DNA from: Hymenobacter sedentarius
Lineage (GTDB): Bacteria; Bacteroidota; Bacteroidia; Cytophagales; Hymenobacteraceae
DNA length: 64,000 bases
Direction of reading: 5' to 3'
Assembly: GCF_001507645.1 (NCBI RefSeq)
Contig: NZ_CP013909.1
Coordinates: 1,736,001-1,800,000, forward strand
Within the stretch, counting starts at the first letter, position 1. Each line of letters starts with the position of its first letter. Position numbers and translations under genes: made by a program. This document shows, in pieces, positions 21,134 through 27,447 of this stretch. The notes below the pieces were generated by a model. That model searched no databases. It worked only from the letters and a program-made list of their open reading frames with translations, and had not been told where the DNA came from.

Positions 21134-22030
21134 CTAACGGCCGCCGAGCAGCCCGCCGAGTAAAGAGCCCATGCCCCCGCCGCCCCCAAGGAGGCTGCCC
21201 AGCCCACCGCCGCCGGCGCTGGCCGGCTGGGTATTGGGCCGGCCGCCTAGGCCGCCCAGGATGGACATCATGGAGCCCAGGCCGCCGCTGCCGATGGCCG
21301 AGCCCTGCTGCGGGATGTTGGCAGCGGTATTGCCGCCGCCAAGGATGCCGCTGAGCATGCCGCCGCCCAGCAGCCCACCCAGCATGCCGCCCAGGCCGCT
21401 GTGGGCCGCACCGCCCAGCAGGCCGCCCATGCTGCCGCCCAGCAAGCCACCGCCTGGGTTGCCGTAGCCCTGGTTCTGGCTGCCGCCGCTCATCACGCGC
21501 GAAATGACCATGGGGGCCACCACGCCGAGCAGGCCGGTCATAAGTGCCGCTTTGGGAATGCCGACGCTGGACAGCTTATCGCCGATGCGGCTGAAAAAGC
21601 CTTCCTTGGACGGGTCCTGCGGGTCGTGGGCCACGGTAGCGGCTTGGTCTACCACCGTTTCGAGGGTTTGCTTCTGCTGTTGGTTGATGCCGAGGTACTC
21701 CGACATCTTGCTAATCATAGCTTCTTCGTCGTTGGCGTACGCGCCATCGGCCCGGGCGAAGCTGATGAGGTCGGTTACCAGCGAGAAGCGCAGGTCGCTG
21801 TTCTTCAGAACGTCGAGGTTCTGCTGAATGGTCTGGTTGGACGAGTCCTGGGCGGCGGCCAGTACTTGCTGGGTGGCGCCGCCCGACAGGCCCGCCTGCT
21901 GCGCCAGGGCCTGGAGAAACTGGGTTTCGGCGCCCGAAGCCTGGCGGTCGGCCGTGGCCAGACTGGCAATGGCGCTCAGATAAGCGGTTTTTTCTGCTTC
22001 GGAGTAATTCTGCAGGAGTTGGGTATCCAT
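21134..22030 (-). CDS. TerB-like domain protein with a glycine-rich tail
   Basis: 298 residues. The N-terminal two-fifths (about 5-125) is helical and resembles the tellurite-resistance TerB fold (SLATADRQASGAETQFLQALAQQAGLS; ISFARADGAYANDEEAMISKM). A short hydrophobic stretch (PKAALMTGLLGVVAPMVI) follows, and then about 120 residues of Gly, Leu, Met and Ser in GGLLGG and GGMLGG repeats, low-complexity sequence often seen in membrane-associated or self-associating proteins. No other ter genes are near. MDTQLLQNYS at 22030 is the likeliest start; in-frame upstream ATG codons exist to 22189 but add an uncharacteristic basic stretch. Confidence 0.78.
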   Translation of the reverse strand: MDTQLLQNYSEAEKTAYLSAIASLATADRQASGAETQFLQALAQQAGLSGGATQQVLAAAQDSSNQTIQQNLDVLKNSDLRFSLVTDLISFARADGAYANDEEAMISKMSEYLGINQQQKQTLETVVDQAATVAHDPQDPSKEGFFSRIGDKLSSVGIPKAALMTGLLGVVAPMVISRVMSGGSQNQGYGNPGGGLLGGSMGGLLGGAAHSGLGGMLGGLLGGGMLSGILGGGNTAANIPQQGSAIGSGGLGSMMSILGGLGGRPNTQPASAGGGGLGSLLGGGGGMGSLLGGLLGGR

Positions 22031-22225
22031 GGGAAAGAAAGGTTGGTTGGAACGAACTGTGGGAAGCTTAACGGTGCCGGCGCGAATACGTTGCTTGGGG
22101 AGCGGCGAGTCTAAAAACCGTTTTTTCAATTCGCTCATTAAATTTTCTTTGCCTGAAAATGAAATTGTTGCTGCCTGAAAAGCCCTCAAGGCAGAAGATT
22201 CTGGCAGATTATTTCAGAAAATTGT

Positions 22226-22256
22226 TTGGCACTTAAAAAAACACCCCCCATCTTTG
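22226..22256 (+). promoter_or_regulatory. Promoter of the tRNA-Val(UAC) gene
   Basis: TTG at 22226-22228 and CATCTTTG at 22249-22256 are separated by 20 bases, matching the Bacteroidota layout TTG-N19/20-TAnnTTTG apart from the first T. Expected transcript start is near 22263, about 17 bases before the tRNA. Confidence 0.6.
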
Positions 22257-22279
22257 CAATCCCAAACGGAAACACCCAC

Positions 22280-22357
22280 GGGGGATTAGCTCAGCTGGTT
22301 CAGAGCATCTGCCTTACAAGCAGAGGGTCGTAGGTTCGAACCCTACATCCCCCACCA
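22280..22357 (+). tRNA. tRNA-Val (anticodon UAC), CCA encoded
   Basis: A full cloverleaf can be drawn. The acceptor stem is GGGGGAT/ATCCCCC, the D stem GCTC/GAGC and the anticodon stem TCTGC/GCAGA with loop CTTACAA, giving anticodon TAC. The T arm is GTAGG-TTCGAAC-CCTAC, the discriminator A, and CCA is encoded. It reads GUA and, by wobble, other valine codons. Confidence 0.97.
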
Positions 22358-22362
22358 TTGAG

Positions 22363-22398
22363 AAACAGCCACTTAGACATAACGCTAGGTGGCTGTTT
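22363..22398 (+). terminator. Terminator of tRNA-Val(UAC)
   Basis: AAACAGCCACTTAG pairs with CTAGGTGGCTGTTT around an 8-base loop, followed by TGTTTTCGG. It begins 5 bases after the CCA end. Confidence 0.88.
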
Positions 22399-22456
22399 TG
22401 TTTTCGGTTTACCCGATAGTTTATACAGGTATAGTCGATGCCTGTATCCGTTGCTT

Positions 22457-22531
22457 GGGAGGTTAGCTCAGTTGGTTTAGAGCGCTTGCTTCACACGCAA
22501 GAGGTCGAAGGTTCGAATCCTTTACTTCCCA
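22457..22531 (+). tRNA. tRNA-Val (anticodon CAC), CCA not encoded
   Basis: The acceptor stem is GGGAGGT/ACTTCCC with one G-T wobble, the D stem GCTC/GAGC and the anticodon stem CTTGC/GCAAG with loop TTCACAC, giving anticodon CAC. The T arm is GAAGG-TTCGAAT-CCTTT and the discriminator A. CCA is not in the DNA and must be added. It reads the GUG codon. Confidence 0.96.
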
Positions 22532-22541
22532 CATTCATCAT

Positions 22542-22579
22542 CAGCCACTCAAACGCAAGTTGAGTGGCTGTTTTGTTTT
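22542..22579 (+). terminator. Terminator of tRNA-Val(CAC)
   Basis: CAGCCACTCAA pairs with TTGAGTGGCTG around a 7-base loop, followed by TTTTGTTTT. Its core GCCACT/AGTGGC and tail TGTTTTGTTTT closely match the terminator of the preceding tRNA-Val gene. Confidence 0.9.
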
Positions 22580-22726
22580 ATGCCGCAATCATATGCTCAA
22601 CTTATGGCTAGCTACTGCCATGAGGCATATGCACGGCTTTCGAGGCTTGGTTTCCGCCATTGGCTTTCGGGCATGGGCTACGGGCCGTTTCAGTACCACG
22701 TGGGCAAGCAACGACTAGGCAAATAA
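22580..22726 (+). CDS. Possible 48-residue ORF directly after the tRNA terminator
   Basis: An ATG at 22580 opens a 48-codon frame rich in Tyr, Arg, Leu and Gly (LSRLGFRHWLSGMGYGPFQY in the middle). No family is recognised. It begins inside the T tract of the tRNA terminator and has no clear promoter. It could be a small protein, the tail of a decayed gene next to a tRNA (a common integration site), or chance. Confidence 0.2.
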   Translation: MPQSYAQLMASYCHEAYARLSRLGFRHWLSGMGYGPFQYHVGKQRLGK

Positions 22727-23105
22727 GGGCTCCGAGGAACTGATCAGACCAGCCGGTTGGCCGGGGCGGGACCACCGGGCGCCTGGTTCGGGAGTTTCAC
22801 TTATTGGCGACCCTCTTCTTGACCTGCTGGCGATTTGGGTAATGCGTTGGGAAGACCCACAGCCGGCCAGATAAGCCGCGCTACGGTGAACCCTGGCGAG
22901 TAGGCGGTGAAAAAAATAGTAAAGCGCGTCCTCTGGCTACGGTACTGGCTGATAATATAGAATAGACCTATTAATCAAGGTGCTGGAATGATTCGATGTT
23001 AGGAATCCGAGGGCAAGGGGAGTAGCGCTGGTTTGAAAAAAATCGGAGAGGCATGTTTATTTTTCAAAAAAATGTTACTATGTTTATAATAACAACGACT
23101 ATGCC
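22727..23105. other. Gene-poor stretch after the tRNA genes
   Basis: No supported gene. GC content drops toward 23040-23100, where AT-rich sequence (runs of A and T, TATGTTTA) precedes the small protein at 23106 and may hold its promoter. I looked for integrase or insertion-sequence remnants downstream of the tRNA-Val genes and recognised none. Confidence 0.4.
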
Positions 23106-23372
23106 ATGAACTACTCCTTTCCTTTTTATTCAAGCATGCCGGATAAGGACGGGCGGCGCCTATACCATACGCACCCCCGCTGCCGGATTGCGCAGCGTAT
23201 TTCGATGGCTTGTCGCGTAGCCGGGACTGGCGATGAGCGGCAGCAATGCCCCTTCTGCTACCTGTTTGGGCAGTTTGAAATGAATAAGGACCTACGCGGG
23301 CCGCTGCCGTCGGGCTCTGCGCGGGGGGCAGCATGGGGCCAGGAAACAGGCGCGCCTTCCTCCCCGCAATAA
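23106..23372 (+). CDS. Small Cys/His protein (possible zinc-binding)
   Basis: 88 residues, no signal peptide. The middle holds LYHTHPRCRIAQ and, about 30 residues later, QQCPFCYLFGQFE. A His-X-His-X2-Cys motif followed by CPFC is spaced like a small zinc site. The last 25 residues are low complexity (Gly, Ala, Ser, Pro) and may not be conserved. An AT-rich leader precedes the ATG. The function is unknown. The opposite strand is also open here but lacks any such pattern. Confidence 0.5.
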   Translation: MNYSFPFYSSMPDKDGRRLYHTHPRCRIAQRISMACRVAGTGDERQQCPFCYLFGQFEMNKDLRGPLPSGSARGAAWGQETGAPSSPQ

Positions 23373-23399
23373 GCCCCACCTGCTGCACTTGCGGGGCGG

Positions 23400-25406
23400 C
23401 TAGCCGGGCAGGCAGATGATGAACTCGGTGAATTCGCCTTCCTGCGACTCCACGGTGAGGGTGCCCCCGTGGCTTTGCGTAACAATGCCGTGCGAGAGGG
23501 AAAGGCCCAGGCCCGTGCCCTCGTGGGTGGGCTTGGTGGTGAAAAATGGCTGAAACACTTTCTCCTTCACGGCCTCCGGGATACCGGTCCCATTGTCGCG
23601 CACCCGGATTTCGACGTGGCCCGTGGGAAGCGGCCGGGTGCTGACGCTGACTTCGGGCACGTAGCCGGCTTCGCCCAGCTTCTGGCGTTGCTGCACGGCA
23701 TAAAACGCATTGGTAAATAAATTGAGCAGCACCCGGCCCAAATCGGAAGCTACGGCGGGTACCGGGCGCAGGTCGGGGGCCAGGTGCTTGGTGCGGGCCG
23801 CGTGGAAGGACGGGTCCTTGGCGCGCAGGCCCTGGTAGGCCAGGCGCAGGTATTCCTCGGTGAGCTGGTTGAGGTCGGTGGGGGCGAGGGGGGCGCTGCC
23901 GTGGCGCGAGCGGGCCAGCATGTCGGAAATGATGGACGTGGCGCGCTGGCCGTGCTCGCTGATTTCGCGCAGGTTCTGCTTGAGGCCCGCCAGCAGAATA
24001 CCCTGGCTGTTGTCGGAGGCAGGGCGGTGGGGGCTGCCGTCGGCCATGTCATCCACGAGCAGGGCACTCACGTCGGCAAAGTTTTTTACGAAGGCCAACG
24101 GGTTTTGCAGTTCGTGGGCGATGCCGGCCGTGAGCTCGCCCAGAAAGGCCATCTTCTCGCGCTGCACCAGCTGGGCCTGGGTGGCCTGCAGCTGCTCCAG
24201 GGTGCTGCTCAGCTCGTCGCGCTGGCTGGCAATCTGGGCGTTTCGGGCGTTGAGCTGCTGGTTGGCGCGCTGCTTGTGCCGGTTGTTGAGCCAGAGCAGC
24301 AGCAGGGCCGGCAGGGTGCTGGCCAACGCGGCCAGCAGCCAGTGGTAGCGGCGCTCGGCGGCAGCTTCAGCCGCCTGGTCGGCGAGCTCCTGCTGGCGCA
24401 GCCGCTCGCTCACGTCCAGCGCCTGCACCTGGGCCATCTTGGTGCGGCTGAACAGGCTGTCGCGCGTGGCGCTGGCCAGCGTGAGGTAGCGAAATGCGGC
24501 GGCGCTGTCGCTCCGGGCGGCATATGCCGCGGCCAGAAACTGGCTGGCTTCCAGAATGCCCTTGGGGTATTGGCCCAGCTGCCCCGCAGCCAGCGCCTGC
24601 CGTCCGGAATACAGCGCCGAGTCGGACGCGGGCCCGTGCTGTTGCTGGTAGAGCCGGGCCTGGCCCAGGTAGGCCCGGCAGAGCGCAAACGTGATGTGCT
24701 GGCCGGTGGCCCGCGCGATGCTGCTGCGGTAGTAGCGCTGGGCCAACTGGGGCTGGCCCAGGCCGGTGTAGATGTTGCCGAGCATGGCCGCATCGCCTAC
24801 TTCGCTGGTCAGGTCGTGCTGCTTGAGGTCCAACGCGTAGCCCTTTTGGGAGTAGAGCAGGGCCGAATCGAGGCGGTTGAGCTGCACGTACACGTTGCCG
24901 ATGTTGCCCATCACGCGGGTGAGCAGCTTTACGTTGTGGCTTTCTTCGGCCACCGTTTTGGCCCGAAACAGGTAGGCCAGGGCGGTGCGGCTGTTGCCCT
25001 GCTCCCAGTTCAGGTAGCCCAGGGCGTTGGTGGCGCGCCCGATTAGCTCCGGGTCGTGCAGCGCCTCGGCCATGCGCAGGCCCTGCAGCCCTACTTGCAG
25101 CGCGGCGGGGTAGTTGCCGGCTTCCCGAAAGCCGGAGCCCAGCCGCACCAGTGCCCAGGCCTCGCCCCGCGGAAACCGCAGTTTCTGGGCGAGCTGCAGC
25201 GCCTGCTGGCCGTAGTAAATGGTGGCCAGCGGCGCCGTTTGGGTGTGCTCGTAGGCCAGTTGGGCCAGTAGCAGCACCCGGGCCGTATCGGGCGGTGCCG
25301 TGGCCAGCAGCCGTTGCAAGCTGTCTATCCGGGCATCGTGCTGGGGCGCCGGAAAGGAGGTTTCCGGGCCAGCCCACCACAGCACCAGCAGCCAAATGAT
25401 GTGCAT
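23400..25406 (-). CDS. Sensor histidine kinase with N-terminal TPR repeats
   Basis: A 668-residue kinase. A signal peptide or anchor (MHIIWLLVLWWAG) is followed by about seven tetratricopeptide repeats (about 45-330; e.g. AALQVGLQGLRMAEALHDPELI). A membrane helix (WLLAALASTLPALLLLWLN, about 355-375) and a coiled coil (RANQQLNARNAQIASQRDEL) connect to the kinase. The phosphoacceptor His431 sits in AGIAHELQNPLAFVKNF, and the ATPase has NLFTNAFYAV, DNGTGIP and GTGLGLSLSHG. Extracytoplasmic TPR sensors of this build are common in Bacteroidota. No response regulator is adjacent. The ATG at 25406 is chosen because it starts the signal peptide; the frame is open further upstream. Confidence 0.93.
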   Translation of the reverse strand: MHIIWLLVLWWAGPETSFPAPQHDARIDSLQRLLATAPPDTARVLLLAQLAYEHTQTAPLATIYYGQQALQLAQKLRFPRGEAWALVRLGSGFREAGNYPAALQVGLQGLRMAEALHDPELIGRATNALGYLNWEQGNSRTALAYLFRAKTVAEESHNVKLLTRVMGNIGNVYVQLNRLDSALLYSQKGYALDLKQHDLTSEVGDAAMLGNIYTGLGQPQLAQRYYRSSIARATGQHITFALCRAYLGQARLYQQQHGPASDSALYSGRQALAAGQLGQYPKGILEASQFLAAAYAARSDSAAAFRYLTLASATRDSLFSRTKMAQVQALDVSERLRQQELADQAAEAAAERRYHWLLAALASTLPALLLLWLNNRHKQRANQQLNARNAQIASQRDELSSTLEQLQATQAQLVQREKMAFLGELTAGIAHELQNPLAFVKNFADVSALLVDDMADGSPHRPASDNSQGILLAGLKQNLREISEHGQRATSIISDMLARSRHGSAPLAPTDLNQLTEEYLRLAYQGLRAKDPSFHAARTKHLAPDLRPVPAVASDLGRVLLNLFTNAFYAVQQRQKLGEAGYVPEVSVSTRPLPTGHVEIRVRDNGTGIPEAVKEKVFQPFFTTKPTHEGTGLGLSLSHGIVTQSHGGTLTVESQEGEFTEFIICLPG

Positions 25407-26040
25407 AACAGGAAAAGCAGTTCTATCTGACTGAAAAACAGAAGCTCTATCCGGGTGAAGAAGAACGAAACACGGGCGGGCAGCCCGGACCACTTTCCAT
25501 CGCGCCGGGCCGGGGTGGCAGTAGCCCAACAGTGCTGTTTCCTGTAAGGAAGCTCTGCTTTTAGCTCGAAAACTTGCAGCAAAGCGGTGCGCGGAAATCT
25601 GCTACTGTTCAGGTTATTGCCATGGATAAGGAAATGGGATTGTCTAATATAGCGAGCAAAGCTCCTTGGTAGTGCGCTGGCCCAGGATTCTTTGCCCGGC
25701 AGATTAACGGCCTGCGTCAGGTGTCCTAAGCCCAGCCGCAACTGCAGATGTAGGAGGGGCTTTATCTCACTTACTCGTGGCACATCGAAAGCACAGTCGC
25801 CTTCCCGCTGCTGGCTGTAGTTGAGCTGAATTCAGCTCAATAATTGTCGGTTGTCTTTGACAGTAAGGATGTTGTAGATGGTTCGGCGCCGTTGATACGG
25901 TACTGCTTGCGTGCCACGGCAGTGCCTTGCGGAGTGGGAGCTGCCTGAAGCGGTCTGGCAGGTGTTTCTTTGCGGCCTTTCCGGGCTGTTCCCGCCGTTC
26001 TGTTGTTGGGAAGCTTTGCTCATTTGTTCGCGCCCTTCCC
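25407..26040. other. Divergent intergenic region, no gene supported
   Basis: 634 bases between the divergently transcribed TPR kinase and GNAT-like gene. Several short frames are open but none resembles a protein. A perfect 20-base palindrome lies at 25821-25840. AAGCTTTG at 26011-26018 is a partial -7 element for the plus-strand gene. Confidence 0.5.
25821..25840. repeat. Perfect 20-base palindrome built from two TTGAGCTGAA half-sites
   Basis: TTGAGCTGAA is followed immediately by its reverse complement TTCAGCTCAA. The half-site also occurs singly in other gaps: 3443-3452, 56332-56341 and, with one end change, near 40269, 43262 and 61894. Confidence 0.7.
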
Positions 26041-27219
26041 ATGCCGCTAGTCAAAGTTGTTGATGCCCGCCAAGCGCGGCTATTTCATGACCTGCCCGCC
26101 CGCCTGCACCGCGGGCAGCCGGTCTACATCGGTCCGCTGACCGCCGAGGTCGAAGCCGTGTTTGACCCAATCAAGAACCTGAATTTTGCACACGGCGAGG
26201 CCATTCGATGGGTGCTGACGGACGACGCGGGCCAGGTAATTGGCCGGCTGGCGGCGTTTCTGAACCGCGACATGCCCGCCGTGGCCGATGCCGACCTGCC
26301 CACGGGCGGCCTGGGCTTCTTTGAGTGCATCAACGACCAGGCGGCGGCCAATACGCTGTTTGACGCCGGCCGGGAGTGGCTGGCGGCGCGCGGCATGCAG
26401 GCCATGGACGGCCCCATCAACTTTGGCGAGCGGGACCGGTTTTGGGGCCTGCTCGTGGATGGCTTCGAGCTGGAGCCCAACTACGGCATGTTTTGGCACC
26501 CGCCGTATTACCAGCAGCTGTTCGAAGGCTACGGCTTTCAACTCTATTTCAAGCAGTACACCTGCTGGCGCGACGTCGATATGCCCCTGCACCCCAGCTT
26601 TGGGAAGCGGGCCGAGGCCTTTGCGGCCGAGCAGCCGGCTTACCAGTTTCGCCACGCCCTGAAGCGCGACCCCGAGCGCATGGCCCGCGACTTCCACCAC
26701 GTATACAACCTGGCCTGGGCCAACCACTCCGGCGTGCCGGAAATGAGCCTGGACAAGGCCCGCCAGCTGGTGCAGCAAATGCGGCCCGTGCTCGACGAGC
26801 GCCTGCTCTGGTTTGCTTACCACCACGACGAGCCGGTGGCCTTCTTCCTGAGTTTGCCCGAGCTTAACCAGATTCTAAAGCACGTGGGGCCGCGCCTCGA
26901 CCTCGTGGGCAAGCTGCGCTTTCTGTGGGAGCGGTGGCGCTACCAGCGCCGCCGGCCGAAGAAGATGTTTGGGGTGATTTATGGCGTGGTGCCCGCCCAC
27001 CAAGGCAAAAACGTGGACGCCGTGATGCTGGTGCACGCCCAAAAAGCCTTCCAGGTGGCCGGCTACACCGACATCGAAATGAACTGGATTGGCGACTTCA
27101 ACCCCCGCATGCTGGCCACCACGCGCTCCATTGGCGCCAAAATCTGCAAAACGCACATCACCTACCGCAAGCTGTTCGATGAAAGCCGGCCATTTGAGCG
27201 CTGCCCGATAATTCGGTGA
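26041..27219 (+). CDS. YghO/GNAT-like acyltransferase-fold protein
   Basis: A 392-residue cytoplasmic protein. The N-terminal region (VKVVDARQARLFHDLPARLHRG ... PVYIGPL) and the long middle domain (GLGFFECINDQAAANTLFDAGREWL; GPINFGERDRFWGLLVDGF) match the family of E. coli YghO, which has a GNAT-type N-acyltransferase fold. The C-terminal part (GVIYGVVPAHQGKNVDAVML ... IEMNWIGDFNPRML) carries the probable acyl-CoA binding region. The substrate is unknown. The ATG at 26041 gives the family-like N terminus. It is followed by palindromic element A1 and the converging tamA-like gene. Confidence 0.85.
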   Translation: MPLVKVVDARQARLFHDLPARLHRGQPVYIGPLTAEVEAVFDPIKNLNFAHGEAIRWVLTDDAGQVIGRLAAFLNRDMPAVADADLPTGGLGFFECINDQAAANTLFDAGREWLAARGMQAMDGPINFGERDRFWGLLVDGFELEPNYGMFWHPPYYQQLFEGYGFQLYFKQYTCWRDVDMPLHPSFGKRAEAFAAEQPAYQFRHALKRDPERMARDFHHVYNLAWANHSGVPEMSLDKARQLVQQMRPVLDERLLWFAYHHDEPVAFFLSLPELNQILKHVGPRLDLVGKLRFLWERWRYQRRRPKKMFGVIYGVVPAHQGKNVDAVMLVHAQKAFQVAGYTDIEMNWIGDFNPRMLATTRSIGAKICKTHITYRKLFDESRPFERCPIIR

Positions 27220-27251
27220 TGAAAATTGGGCTGAGATAGCAGAACAGCAAG

Positions 27252-27412
27252 CTCCCCTCCTTAGCAAGGAGGGGATGTTTTCGCGCAGCGAAAACGGGGG
27301 TGGTTGAGTCGTTGAACGATTCCAGGCCGAGTCGTTCTTGCATCGTTCAACGGCTCAACCACCCCCGTCCGAGCCGTTGGCTCGAACATCCCCTCCTTGG
27401 TAAGGAGGGGAG
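27252..27412. repeat. Palindromic element family A, copy 1 (A1)
   Basis: This 161-base element has five hairpins. Identical outer hairpins CCCCTCCTT-loop-AAGGAGGGG lie at 27254-27274 and 27390-27410. Small hairpins follow inside (TTTTCGC-GCA-GCGAAAA at 27278-27294; GAGCC-GTT-GGCTC at 27371-27383). In the middle a long stem pairs CGGGGGTGGTTGA with TCAACCACCCCCG (27295-27366). It fills the gap between two converging genes. Copy 2 is at 44236-44406. Confidence 0.88.
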
Positions 27413-27447
27413 TTGGTTGTTATGCTAATCTACTTTCTAACTTCTCT

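Noticed and set aside
22999..23388. 129-codon minus-strand frame over the small Cys/His gene
   Set aside because: The product is low complexity with no motif; the plus-strand frame has structured Cys/His spacing.
25325..25783. 152-codon minus-strand frame upstream of the TPR kinase
   Set aside because: It overlaps the kinase start in another frame, has no family pattern, and the kinase's own signal peptide lies in the competing frame.
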